From positions 101,956,278-102,020,277 of the forward strand of contig CP136069.1 in the NCBI GenBank assembly GCA_032622095.1: a DNA stretch of 64,000 bases, read 5' to 3'. Shown piece by piece: positions 33,368 through 45,726 of this stretch. Both the position numbers and the translations under genes were made by a program. The notes below the pieces were generated by a model. It did not search any database. It was not told where the DNA came from and was given only the letters and a program-made list of their open reading frames with translations. The stretch comes from Siphonodentalium dalli. Its lineage: Eukaryota > Mollusca > Scaphopoda > Gadilida > Siphonodentaliidae. Position 1 is the first letter of the stretch; every line of letters starts with the position of its first letter.

Positions 33368-35990
33368 CTATGAATGAATGAATATTTTATTTGTGCAATA
33401 AATCATGTCAATATACAAATAATCACAAATAACATAAATTATTATTGCACAGGGGGCGACATGGCCAATATAAGCCGTCTTCCTGTAGATGAATATATTG
33501 TATTGTATATAGCGGTTATCCGTATTGGTTCACGCACCTCGGTTGGTGCCACCTATTAATTCGCTTGTCTAGTGCAATCGTGTTATCATCGAAGCAAGAA
33601 TTAAGCCGGAGAAAGGTGGAAAACACACATGTATGATGGTGTGTCCGAGTATGTATATAGTAATGTATTTATGAGTTTGGTTTACTGGTCGCTCTATAAG
33701 CGTTGATCAAAGTATGTTTTGTATATCTCATACCCTTTTACTTCGACGGGTTTTTAGTGATTTTTTTATATGAGATAATAGTCTGACATTCTTCAAATAA
33801 TGATAAGTAAATAGGTAGGTAAAAGGGTAAATCTTCGACCAGGTTAGGTGAGACTTGTGAGAGTTACTATGTTAACGTGTTGTTACAATCAAAACAATAC
33901 GCGTCTCCACAGTTAATAACTTCAGCATATTTTGACAACATATTTTTTATTAAACATCTTTTAAATATGAATCTGTTCTTTGAATTTCTAATTTGTGCAT
34001 TGATTGAATTCCATATATTCTGGTTGAATTTGCAGCAACCGAATGACCCCATACCGGAAGTCCGTATGTTAGATAGCTGTGAATTAATGCGTAGTAGAGA
34101 GTTTTTTTTGCAGTTTTGGGAAGAATACGTTTGACCTTGTTTAGAGCAAACAATGCATGTTTTATTCGTTTGTTAAGCATTGATATATGAGTTTTAAAAG
34201 TAAGGTTTTCATCTATGTAAATGCCCAGGAATTTTAAAGAAGTTTCTTGACACCTATTACCAACTCTAATGAGTTGCTTATTGTTTAATTTTACCTTCAA
34301 TCGCGACCACTTATTGTCATTCATTGGTGGGTGAAGTAGCATATATTTGCTTTTTGATGTGTTGATCGAAAGTCTGTTACAGCAGCACCAAGTTGATAAT
34401 TTTTCTAACTCGATGTTCACTGCTTTTTGTATGGTATTACCATCATTGCCAGAAATATATAGAGTTGTGTCATCCGCGAATGACAACATGTTGAGTGACG
34501 TACAGTTGGGCATGTCATTAACATATAGTAAAAAGAGCATGGGTCCGAGTATATATACCTGAGGTACACCACATAAAATGTTTTGTATATTTGATTTTTC
34601 ACCCATTATTTCTACGTACTGTTGCCGTTCATTTAAATAGCTTTTGAACCAGTTGTTAGAAACCCCCCTAATACCGTAGTATTCAAGTTTTCTAAGTAAT
34701 AGATCATGATTGATGGTGTCGAATGCTTTTGATAAGTCTATAAAAATCGCAAGTGTTGAATCTTTCGTTGGCTTATCATTATTTTCTACAACAGAGTGTA
34801 AGAGGTGTAGCAAAGGGTGAATAGTTGAGTGATCTTTGCGGAAACCATACTGGTGATTATGCAGTATGTTGAATCGCGACATGAATGAGGTTAGTCGTTT
34901 TTGCATTAGTTTTTCGATGAGTTTAGAAAACACTGGTAGTATACTTATCGGCCTGTAGTTTTCAATCAAGTCGTGCGATCCTCCTTTATGTACGGGTATA
35001 ACTTTTGCAACCTTCATGTTTGTGGGAAACTTTCCTTCTTCAAATGACATATTGAATATATACGTTAGCGCGCTTGCAGTTTCGGATATTGTTTTTTTCA
35101 TTAGTTTGGTTGATATATCATTTACATCGGTGCTTCCTTTTCCAAGTAATAATGAACAGGTTGATACTATTTCGTCCATGTCGGTTGGGCGAATGAAGAA
35201 ATTATCAGCGTGAGTTTCTTTTAGGTACTGTGAGAAGTCATGGCCAGGTTTAACTGGAACTTCGGTGCTTGTTTTATATCCGATTAGGGAGAAATAGTCA
35301 TTGAATGATTTGGCAATATCCGTCTGATTTGATATATCGCAGTTTCCGTGACGTAATTTCGATGGAATTTTGGGTCTATTGTTGGTCAAATTCAATGCAT
35401 CTTTCAATATCGCCCACGTTTGTCTCTTGTTGAATTTATTTGCTTGTAACACATCAGTGTAGTAATAATTTTTGCTTTTTCTTTTCATCGTATTGAATAA
35501 TTTGCAGTATTCCTTGTAATTTTTAGAATTAAAATCCGTTGGGTTTTTCAATGTTTTTACGTATAGTTTATTTTTATGTAGAGAGGAATTTAGGAGACCT
35601 GCCGTCATCCATGGTTGTTTCTTGACGTATTTCTTTGATGGTTTGGAGACGACTAATGGGAACGCTTTGTTATATGCATCGAGATATACCTTCATGAAGT
35701 TATCATATGCTAGATTGGCCGATGAACTGTTATATACACTCTCAAATGAGTCGGTTTGTAGAATACTTTTAAAGGTTGAGATATTGTTTTCGCTGAATAT
35801 TCTGATCGGTTTCTGCTGAGTTATAGTTTCGGTATCATCGCGATTTGTGAACATTTCCGCATAAAATGTGGCGAAATGATCCGAAACATCGGTAAGTATA
35901 ATTCCTGATTTTTTTTTTTTCACCACACTATTTGTAAAAATATTGTCTATTAGTGTACAAGCGTACAAGAAAACTAAGATGCATGCATCA
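33368..35990 (-). mobile_element. 5'-truncated LINE with largely open reverse transcriptase
   Basis: A minus-strand non-LTR retrotransposon of about 2.6 kb. The 3' end is at 33368 with a short TTCA-type tail next to an AATAAAATATTC stretch. The ORF2 segment is 33950-35968 and the 5' end is lost near 35990, within the endonuclease. Truncation at the 5' end is the usual result of incomplete reverse transcription. The open 672-codon frame suggests fairly recent insertion. Confidence 0.85.
33950..35968 (-). CDS. LINE ORF2 fragment: endonuclease end plus reverse transcriptase
   Basis: A 672-codon open frame. Residues 5-35 hold the end of the AP-type endonuclease (LIDNIFTN and the SDH of TDVSDHFATF). 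Residues 40-270 are the linker. The reverse transcriptase follows with NYRPISILPVFSKLIEKLM, QYGFRKDHST, IFIDLSKAFDTINHDLLL, GVPQ and the catalytic FADD (codons at 34469-34480), then WCCCNRLSINTSKSK and LKFLGIYIDENLTF of the thumb. The loop usually written GVPQGSILGP reads GVPQVYILGP here, a change likely to harm activity. The first in-frame ATG lies inside, so no proper start remains. The C-terminus frameshifts near 33950-34052. The family is jockey/CR1-like; the precise clade is not certain. It is a defective copy. Confidence 0.88.
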   Translation of the reverse strand: MYACTLIDNIFTNSVVKKKKSGIILTDVSDHFATFYAEMFTNRDDTETITQQKPIRIFSENNISTFKSILQTDSFESVYNSSSANLAYDNFMKVYLDAYNKAFPLVVSKPSKKYVKKQPWMTAGLLNSSLHKNKLYVKTLKNPTDFNSKNYKEYCKLFNTMKRKSKNYYYTDVLQANKFNKRQTWAILKDALNLTNNRPKIPSKLRHGNCDISNQTDIAKSFNDYFSLIGYKTSTEVPVKPGHDFSQYLKETHADNFFIRPTDMDEIVSTCSLLLGKGSTDVNDISTKLMKKTISETASALTYIFNMSFEEGKFPTNMKVAKVIPVHKGGSHDLIENYRPISILPVFSKLIEKLMQKRLTSFMSRFNILHNHQYGFRKDHSTIHPLLHLLHSVVENNDKPTKDSTLAIFIDLSKAFDTINHDLLLRKLEYYGIRGVSNNWFKSYLNERQQYVEIMGEKSNIQNILCGVPQVYILGPMLFLLYVNDMPNCTSLNMLSFADDTTLYISGNDGNTIQKAVNIELEKLSTWCCCNRLSINTSKSKYMLLHPPMNDNKWSRLKVKLNNKQLIRVGNRCQETSLKFLGIYIDENLTFKTHISMLNKRIKHALFALNKVKRILPKTAKKTLYYALIHSYLTYGLPVWGHSVAANSTRIYGIQSMHKLEIQRTDSYLKDV

Positions 35991-36425
35991 GGTCGCCCGT
36001 GAACTATCTACCATAGAATTGTTGTAGCTATCGATTATACATTTTGGAACACCTGTCTGTATGTATGTGTGTATGTATGAATGCATGTGTGTATGTGTTA
36101 TAGACTCTAACACTGCTCGACCGATCCGACTCGGATTTGGTATTTAACGTGTCAACTTGATCTCGCTCATAGGCATGTTTCTGGACCTTGACCGATCCGA
36201 CTAAACAATTGTGTGTAGGACTATTTCGATCCCGGGAGCAATATGGACGGGTCCAATTTCACGTGGGACCATGTCCTCGAACGTGCTGATATAGGCATGT
36301 TTCTGGGCCAATTGAACAATAGTTTGGCCAGACGCTGTATATACTGGGTACTGTCCAGATGGAGGCGATCACAAAAATTCCCTAAATAGCCCGAACGAAG
36401 TCAAGTACATCAGCTAGTCTAATAT
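35991..36425. repeat. Degenerate dispersed repeat ending CATCAGCTAG
   Basis: It contains TATG-rich microsatellite-like sequence near 36060, repeated phrases ACCGATCCGACT and ATAGGCATGTTTCTGG, and ends with CCCGAACGAAGTC...CATCAGCTAG. The same type of ending occurs at 36885-36905, which suggests two members of one family lying side by side. Confidence 0.5.
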
Positions 36426-36915
36426 ATATTTTGGACATTTGTCTGTCTGTCTGTTAGCTATGGCCGGGAAAACTGCCGGACAGATTTGACGAAATTTGAT
36501 ACCTAGGGGAAATTATTTCCATGGAGTATTTTGGACGGGTCAAATCTTGATCCCGACCTGACTTTGACATTCAAAATTGTCAATTCAAGGTCAAATCTGG
36601 TAAAACGGAAGGATTTCAACCAAATTTGATACCTACCGTTACTTTTGTCCCAGGAGTGTTTCGGATGGGTCAAATCATGACCCCGACCTGATCTTGACAT
36701 TCAAAATTGTCAATTCAAGGTCAAATCGGGCGGATTTCGACGGGTACTTTTGTCGGGAACTTTTGTCCGGGGAGTGTTTAGGACGGGTCAAATCGTGACC
36801 CCGACATGACCTTCACCTTTAAAATGGTCAATTCAAGGTTAAATCGCGCAATTCTCCGAAAATCAGAAGGGAACATCCCGGACGAAGTCGGGTCCACCAG
36901 CTACTATTATATATT
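36426..36915. repeat. Dispersed repeat with three degenerate 116-132-bp units
   Basis: The phrase GGACGGGTCAAATC followed by a CCCGACCTGA segment and GTCAATTCAAGGTCAAATC recurs at about 36533, 36665 and 36781. The element ends CCCGGACGAAGTCGGGTCCA near 36880, close to the ending of the preceding repeat. It is noncoding. Confidence 0.65.
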
Positions 36916-37993
36916 TCTAGATTTAGTTACAAACTAAATACCTGTATATTGTACAAAGAAATGTTTGACAAATATATCTATATCCATATTACCATACGAG
37001 TCATACAAATAGATATGACGAAACAAATTTTGAAGGGTGTATGTATCGGGTAAATTTTTATATTTCAAATGATGACAGGAATGCGGAAATTTGAGGTACC
37101 TACGTAATATACTGGCTATCCGCATGAAGAGATATACATGTATATAACAACCAAAATAGAAGATGACTGCTGGCGACAATGTTTTCCAAAAAAATTCAAA
37201 GCATTCGATAGCTACCATCTAGTTTTCAGCCCGAAGATCAATATGAAGTTTGGTGAGTATCAGATGAGGGATATGTCTGTACAGTTGCTAAACAATTCAG
37301 TCATGCAAAAGAGTAAGATACCAAATTGCTGCCTGTGGTCATGTTTTTTAACGAAATTCGGAAAAATTAGATTACTCTCACCCTGGTTATCCAGAAGATC
37401 ATTGTGGAATCTGGTGACGATCGGACGAGGGGTGTCGTCTGTAGGATCAACCAAATTATTTAGCCATAAAAATAGTAAAATTCAAGATCACCGCTGGCAG
37501 TGATGTTTTCACAAGGAAAGTTTGAGAACAAAATATGGCTCACATCTAGCGGTGACCCAAAATATCCACATGAGAAAAAGTTCTCCAATAAAAGCTGGCT
37601 GCAGGGTGCGCCAATTGATTCAAATTTGAAATTTAGCAGGGTATACTGACAAAACCACTGAATCCGTTGAATCAATATACATGTATACATGGATTCATTT
37701 ATATGCATTGTTATACACATTACCGGTATATAAAGGTACTGAAAATAACTATTTTACTATAGTATACACAAAATAAACCATATATCATGGCTATGGGTTC
37801 TAATATCCGAACATGACAACTGAGAACTTGGTGTGAATTGAAGAGTGGTGGTGTCTCAAGCATATCTAACCCTCCACGTTAGGAACATGCCATTAAATGG
37901 CATAAGTATAATCTAGCTTGAGGACAGAAGTGATCCATAAAACCCCCCTTAATTCAATCAGGTCCTCGCGCGCGATGTATGGTCGATCACATG
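36916..37993. other. Noncoding DNA with dispersed-repeat segment
   Basis: The stretch 37160-37330 contains ACTGCTGGCGACAATGTTTT and GAAGTTTGGTGAGTATCAGA. A related stretch is at 47240-47400 in the same orientation, on the other side of foldback element 2. A weaker internal repeat of the CTGGCGAC phrase is near 37490. No gene was recognised. ATG at 37991-37993 is the candidate left target duplication of foldback element 2. Confidence 0.5.
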
Positions 37994-40140
37994 TAGTCCA
38001 GTGCATTTATGGTTTCACCTCAAAATAATTGCAACACAAAGTTTCTCAGTGGGAATAAGTACTTCAATCCATCACAAATAATATACTAAAAATCAACAAG
38101 AATCAAGAAATGCGAAATTGATGAATTTTGGGAAATAAATTTGGCAAAATTTGGTAAAAATACTCATTTTATAGCTTTTTAAGGATGTTTATAAAAAACT
38201 TCCTTTCACATGTCCTTCCATTTATATATCCATTTTGTAGAGTGCACAACCCTGATTACAGAACAGAAAACCTTTCCTAGATACGTTCAGTATTTTTTTA
38301 GTTATGTGCCTCCAAAATTTGGAGTTTGTCTAATTTTGGAGGCTCAATTTCTCAAAATTAGTTAAAATTCATTTTTTATGGTCTTGTATTTTAAAAAATA
38401 AAGACAAAATGAAGGGATTCCTTGTTGTTTTAGTCATTTCCTCTTTAGGTTGTGCACACCATATGATTTCTTTATGCATCTATGATTGAGAGGACAAAAA
38501 TATTCTTAAACAAAATGTGTGTTCCACCATTGTATGGACAGCCAAATTTGCCTGTGGTCCAGAACCGGCGTGATGAAATAGCATATTTGATGTCATACAA
38601 ATCAATAATTATATATCCATATTCCCTGTCTTTCTCATAATCACTTAATAGTGCAGCGGCCAAATCGAAAAAGAGCTCTAGTTTTCGAGATACCCCTACC
38701 CACGGTAGAACAAGTTAAAACTAACTTTTTTTAAATGAGAAATATATACTCTTTACGAAAATCATAGTGAAAAATAACGGAATTGGTGGTGGCTATTCTC
38801 AAATTGACGATGAACGATACCCACCAGTGACTTTCCCCAGAAATTAACGATTTTGGTAAAGTGAGCCCTGCGGCTATGTCCTAAGTTATTTGCCCACATT
38901 GTTGGTGTTAAAATGCCTACAGCATACCTTATTTGTACCTGATATGCAAGAAGTGTTGGTTAATTTGGATTTTCGTGCCATTTGGAGCCGAAACATTTAT
39001 TTTTTGTTGAAAAATCGCTCTTTTTAAAACAAATTATATTTTTCGAACATTATCATTCAAACGTATATTGCAATAATATTGAAATATTTAGGTCATATGG
39101 TGTAGTAGTTATCTAACAAGCATATGAAGAAAGAAGTTAACAACAATTTTGAACGGTTTGCGAGATATTGGATTTTAGCTACCCCTCCCCCAAACACGTT
39201 TTTGGTCGAAAAAAATACATATTTTTGATAATGTCATTACAAACATTTTTGAATTGATCTGAATGGGACCCAATATGAATATTCTACTGAAAGTGTTGTC
39301 CAGAGATGCCGTTTAAACGATTACAGATGTGTTCAGGCTTTCAGACCCCCAGTTACAACAACAACAATTATGTTATAGATAACAGTTAATTTTGCATGCA
39401 TTAACATCGATGTTAAGTACTAAAACCTTTGTTATAAACAACGTGACCAACTATATAACATATGGCTCAGTAGTTATCTGGACAACACAAGTAGAAAGAA
39501 TTTTGACAGAAATTGAAAAATAACGGAATAGGTGGTGGCTGTTGTCAAATCGACGATGAGCGATACCCTCCAGTGACTTTTTCCAGAAATTAACGATTTT
39601 GGTAAAGCGAGTCCTGTGGCTATGTCCTAGCCTATTTGCCCATATTGTTGGGGTTAAAATTACTACATCATACCATACTTCTACCTGATATGAAAAAAAA
39701 TGTTGGTTAATTTAGATTTTCCTGCCATTTGGAGCCAAAATATTTATTTTTTGCTGAAAAATCGCACTTTTTCACAAAAATATTATTTTTCGAACATTTT
39801 CATTCAAATGGATATTGTTATAATGCCCAAATATGTAATTCTTATGGTGATGCAGTTATTTGCAAAGCATATGCAGAAAGAAGTTAACAGAAATTTAGAA
39901 CAATTTGCGAAATAATGGATTTTAGCTACACCTCCCCCAAACAGGTTTTTGGTCGAAATATTACATATTTTTGTTCAGAACTTTACCAAACTTCCCAATT
40001 GATCATACTGGGACCCAACATAATTCTTTTGCTGAAAATTGAGCCCGGGGACATTGCTTAAGTGATTAAAGACGTGTTCAGGCTTCCATACCCCAAATTA
40101 CAACAACAACGCATTTTATTTGCTATTACATACAATAATT
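37994..40140 (+). repeat. Left arm of foldback element 2
   Basis: From 38020 to 38640 it pairs with 45050-45640 in reverse complement, and from 38640 to 40140 with about 42905-44010. Within the arm a 746-bp unit is duplicated head to tail: copy A from 38769 and copy B from 39515, both starting GAAAAATAACGGAAT and containing GATTTTAGCTAC followed by a CCCCCAAACA segment. It is noncoding and AT-rich. Confidence 0.8.
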
Positions 40141-40489
40141 GTCGCATATCAATCAACCAATCAATAGTTTATTCTAAAAAAAACCAATAATGGTATACAG
40201 AGATTACAATAATTGGACAGCTGGAGAACCCAGCATGTCCGACGTATAGACGCACAAGTACTCCATTCGCGTTTAAGATTGAAATGCAGTAGTTTGAACT
40301 ATGGCCAATTGAGTAATCACATTAAAACGTCCCCTCCATGTCATTGCGGCAAATAGAAAAAGCATATCATGACTTTTTTGGAATACAGTGGTCCTAAGAC
40401 AGAACTTCTATGCAGATGCAGACTTTCGGAAACCAACACATATGTAAATTCTGATAAAACCTAACCTTTGGTCAATATATTAATATTGG

Positions 40490-42830
40490 GGTCATATCAT
40501 TTCACCATGTGGTGTCTTCCAAGACTTCAAATAAAGTTGGGGTCCTCAAAATTTTGCCTTTCATATTTTCCAGTCACTTTTCGTTGAGTGCTCATTCTTT
40601 CAGAACCCAAATCCATCTATTTACATTGTTTACGTCCTTGTACAATTAACTCGCCATTGTCCGTACACGCAGTCAATGATGATATCGTTCCAATCCGTGG
40701 TGTGTTCTAGTCTTCACATTGGGAAGGGGGTAATACAAACATTGAAAAATCGCATTATTTATTTTTCAGTCGCTTTTTGTAAAGTGTCCCTGACTGTCGG
40801 GTATTAACCCATCTATAACAATTGTGTATTTCTTTATAGAATAGCCATTTGTCCATATCGTCGTTTGACCATGATGGCACATCCATTCAGTTCGTAGTAG
40901 GTTCAATTGTTTACATGGGGTAGGGGTCCCTTAAAATTCGCCTTCATCGTTTGCCATCTGCTTTGTGTAAGGTGCCACGGTGTTCTCGCGAACGGCGGGC
41001 TCGCGAGACCATTGCCATTCGGCCACAATCTCGGGTAATATGGATAGCTAATGCCTTGAGCTAGTGTTGTGTTCAAGACTTCAGATATGGATGGAGTCCC
41101 CTGAGAGTAAAATTTAGCCCTTTCATTTGCTGACCATTTGTTGTAAAGTGCCATAGGCTACCGGGAACCATCTCATCCATAACAGATTCATATTGCCAGA
41201 TAATAATCCCATTTGTCCACAACTTCAGTTAACATTGAGAGCATATCATTTTGTTAAGACTTCAAGTTGGATAGTGGGGTCATCAAGACATAGAAAATTC
41301 GCCTTCTTGTTTGCCAGCCGCTTTTTGTAAAGTGTTCCAGGATTTCGAGGGAACCAAATCACCCATATATCAATTAATAATTCCATGACAGCAATACCTT
41401 TCGATCACACACTCATCTAAGTGAGAGAATATAACTTCAGTTCATGCTCTGATCAAGATATTAAATGGGTTAATGGGCCCCCCCCCCCAACAGTGAGTAT
41501 TCGCCTTTCTCTTTCATCAACAACTTTTTGTTGACCCAGACATTCAAGACCCTGGTATACTATACTTTTTATATAGCGTCCATTTCTCTACACACGCAGT
41601 TAATAATGGGAGCACATCCTTTCGGTTCATTGTGTGTCCCAAGACTGCAAATGGGGTAGTGTGGCCTAACACATTACATTTCGTATTTGCCAGCCGCCTT
41701 TTGTAAAGTGTTCCAGGATTTCGAGAACAAAACCACCCATACAAATTGTAAATAATACATGAGAGCATATAGATTCGGTTCAGTGTGTGCTAAAGAGCTT
41801 AGAAGGGTTATGGGTACCCAAAACAGTGATATTTCGCCTTTTCTTTGCTAGCCACTTTTTGTAAAGTGCCCCAGACACTGGGAAGCCAGCCAACCCACCC
41901 ATCGTGCAATCAAGAGGTATATTTCCTGAATTACATACCATTTGTCCACACCCCAGTTAATATTAAGAACATGTCCATCCATTAGTGTGTTTAAGACTTT
42001 AAATGGGGTAGGATGCTCAAAGAAAATATTCAGCTTTGGTTTTTGCCAGCCGCCTTTTGTAAAGTACCCTAGGAGTTTGGGAACCAAACTACCCATACAA
42101 CATGTATATTCCCTGATAGCACTACCTTTCGTTCACACTGTGATTTAATAATAAAAGCATGAATATTCGGCGCATGGTGTGTTCAAGAGTTTAAATGGGC
42201 ATATAAAGGGGTCTCGCAAAAAAAAAATATTCGCCTTTGGAGTTTGCCATCCGATTTTCGTAAAGTGTTAAAGGCTTTCGGGATCCAACCAATCCATCCA
42301 TCAACACCATGTATGCGCCCCGATATTACTATTTTTGCCCACATCCTCAGTTAATATTTACAGCAATCATTTCAGTTCGTGAGTTGTTCAACTTTAACAC
42401 TTCAATTGTGTAGGGGGGGGGGGGCCTAAAACAGCAAATTCGTCTTTCTTATTTAACAGCCACTTTGTGTAAAGCGACACATGCACAACCCATCCATACA
42501 AATTATGTATTCTCTGATAGAACTACATTCCCGTCAAACTCTCGGTTAATATAGAGAATTAGAGATCATATAGCTTAATTTCGTATTGCGTTGAAGTCTT
42601 TAAATTGGGTAGAGTGTTCTTGAAAAATATAGCAAATTCGCCCTTCATATTTGCCAAGCAAAGTGCCACACTGTTACGGGAACAAACCCATCCATAAACA
42701 TTGTATATTTCCTTATGTAATTGTCCTTTATAATTGCATGATTCTTAATACTGAGATCATATTTTGTTCAGTTCATGGTGTGTTCAGGACGTCTAATAGG
42801 GCGGGGAGCAACAATGATTTTGTTCTGTAT
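40490..42830. repeat. Degenerate tandem array, about 12 units of 180-205 bp
   Basis: Each unit carries, in order, a GTGTGTTCAAGACTTCAAATGG-like phrase, an AAATTCGCCTTT phrase, GCCAGCCGCTTTTTGTAAAGTG, ACCCATCC, and CAGTTAATATTGAGAGCAT. Units start near 40509, 40690, 40885, 41065, 41250, 41430, 41618, 41771, 41975, 42165, 42370, 42570 and 42770. By eye the units are clearly diverged from each other, so the array is old. It occupies the loop of the foldback element. Confidence 0.85.
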
Positions 42831-42904
42831 GATTATGTTAGTCTATATTATGTGTCGTTTAGAACAAATACTTCAGTTGCTCAAATCGATATGTGTTAAT
42901 ATAA

Positions 42905-45681
42905 AATTACATGTCATAAATAAAATATTGTGTTGTTGTTGTAACTGGGGGTTTAATTGGAAACCTGAGGTCATCTAAAACCAGGCTCGCGGTGTCTACG
43001 GATCAGGTTTTCATCACACGAATAATGATTAGATGCTCATTAGAATAATTTAGAAAGGTCTGTCTTGTTATCATAAATATGTAGTTTTTCTACCAAATCG
43101 CGTCCGGGGGAGCGGTACCTAATTCCAATATCTTCAAAACCGTTGACAATTTCTGTCAAATTCTTTCTACTTGTGATGCCCAGATAACTACTGAGCCATA
43201 TGAATTATATAGTTGGTCACGTATTGTTTATAACAAAGGTTTTAGTACTTGACATCGATGTTAATGCATGCAAAATTAACTGTTATCAATAACATAATTG
43301 TTGTTGTTGTAACTGGGGGTCTGAAAGCCTGAATACATCTGTAATCGATTAAACGGCATCTCTGGACAACACTTTCAGTACAAGATTCATATTGGGTACC
43401 ATTCAGTTCAATTCGAAAATGTTTGTAATGTCATTATCAAAAATATGTATTTTTTTCGACCAAAAACGTGTTTGGGGGAGGGGTAGCTAAAATCCAATAT
43501 CTCGCAAACCGTTCAAAATGTTTGTTAACTTCTTTCTTCATATGCTTGACAGATAACTACTACACCATATGGACTAAATATTTCAATATTATTGCAATAT
43601 CCGTTTGAATGATAATGTTCGAAAAATATAATTTTGTTGAAAAAGAGCGATTTTTCAACAAAAAATAAATGTTTCGGCTCCAAATGGCACGAAAATCAAA
43701 ATTAACCAACACTTCTTGCATATCAGGTATAGATATGGTATGCTGTAGTCATTTTAACACCAACAATGTGGGCAAATAACTTAGGACATAGCCGCAGTGC
43801 TCACTTTACCAAAATCGTTAATTTCTGGGAAAAGTCACTGGTGGGTATCGTTCATCGTCGAATTGAGAATAGCCACCACCAATTCCGTTATTTTTCACTA
43901 TGATTTTCGTCTAGAGTATATATTTCTCCTTCAAAGAAAGTTGGTTTTAACTTGTTCTACCGTGGGTAGGGGTACCCGACCACTTTTGGCGTTTGGCCGC
44001 TGTACTATAAGTATACATCTTTAAACACAGTGTAAAGGAATTTCCCAAATCATGGTGTAGAAAATCAAATTATGGCCCTATGAATCTTTAGAATTGACTC
44101 ATCTAAAAATGCCATTTTGGGGCGTTTTTTTTTTTCATTTTTAAAGGTTTTTGTGTATAAATTGTAAAAACAATGTATGTTTAATGTGCAAAATCATTTG
44201 AACTTTCCTCCTGAAACACTTTAGTGTTGAAATAAATGCATTATGTTGGATATGTCAATGAATGTCACTGAATTTCACTAATTGTTCTGGAAACTGATGC
44301 CGAATTTGAATATCTGAAAAATGGGGGTAGGGGAAACCATATTGACAAAATCTAGAAAATATGGACCTTGATGCATAAAACTTTAACATCACCAGCTCCT
44401 ACAAACCTTATTCTTTCATACAGAGTAAACTGCTTCCTGTTTTTATGTTCATATTTAGAGCTACAATCCTTTTTGTTGTAACTCAATGGCGAAATGGCGA
44501 ATCATTATTTCGGGCTGGTTCTATATAACATGCTGATAAAGTTCTAAATAAACATCTAATAATTATTAAAGTACTATACTGTTTACCATGCAAGAATAAT
44601 CTGCACAAACTGGAATAAAACAACCCTTTGTCTCCAATGACTAGAATATGGTGACAAGATCATAGCCTTTGTGATTTCACCTACCCCATTATCAACATTC
44701 AAATTTGGAGTCAGTTTCTTGAAAAAATATGTGAAATCCAGTGACTGTTGATTGGCATAACCAATGTAATCATATTTTTTCCAACACTAAGTGTTTTAGG
44801 AGGAACGTTCAAATGATTTTACACATTAAACACTAATTGTATCTCATCATTGTTTACTATTTGTGCACAAAATAACTTTAAAATAGACAAAAACACCACA
44901 AAACAGTCCAAAATGGCATTTTTGGAAAGAGTCAATACAAAGGATTCATAGGGCCATAACTTGATTATGGCACATATGTGTTTAGCAATTCCAGCACAGT
45001 GTATACGTAAGAGGTTATGAGAAATACAGGGCATATGGATATCAATTTATTGAGTTGTGTGACCTCAAATATGGTATTTCATCACACCAGTTCTGTGTCA
45101 CAAGGCAAATTTGGCTAAGTCCATACAATCGAACACACATTTTGTTTAAGAATATTTTTGTCTTCTCGATCATAGATGCATAAAGAAATCATTTTGTGTG
45201 CACAATATAGTGAGGCAACTAATACAACAGTAAGATATCCCTTCATTGTTCTCTAGTTTTAAAAATACTAGACCCTAAAATATGGATTTTAGCTAATTCT
45301 TCAGAAATTGAGGCTCTGAAATTAGACAAACTCCCAATTTTGGAGGCACATAACTCGAAAAATTCTCAACGTATCTGGAAAATGTTTTCTATTCTGTAAT
45401 CAGGATTGTGTACTCAACAAAATGGATATATAAATGGATGGACGTGTGAAATGAAGTTTTTTATAAACATCATTGAAAAGCTATAAAATGGGTATTTTAC
45501 CAAATTTTATTTAAATTTATTTCACAAAATTTATCAATTTCGCCTTTATTGATCCCTTTTAGATTTTTAGTTTTTTATGTTGTTTATAATTGGTTAATAG
45601 ACTTATTCCTGCTAAGAAACATTGTCTTGCAATTAGTTTGAGGTTTGGCACTTTATTCTCATAAATGCACTGAACTAATAG
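42905..45681 (-). repeat. Right arm of foldback element 2 with nested insertion
   Basis: 42905-44010 pairs with the left arm's 746-bp unit and its flanks. 45050-45681 pairs with 38000-38640 and ends in a second copy of the terminal sequence (CATAAATGCACTGAACTA). The intervening 44010-45050 has no left-arm partner and contains its own inverted repeat. Confidence 0.78.
44040..45000. repeat. Nested inverted repeat in the right arm
   Basis: About 200-bp arms: 44040-44235 contains TTATGGCCCTATGAATC and AAATCATTTGAACTTTCCTC, and 44770-44990 contains their reverse complements. The spacer is about 530 bp. It is noncoding and could be a separate small foldback element inserted in the arm. Confidence 0.7.
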
Positions 45682-45726
45682 GCACGAAGATCCTTATGAA
45701 CATGGGAGGGAAAGATGTTATGAGTT

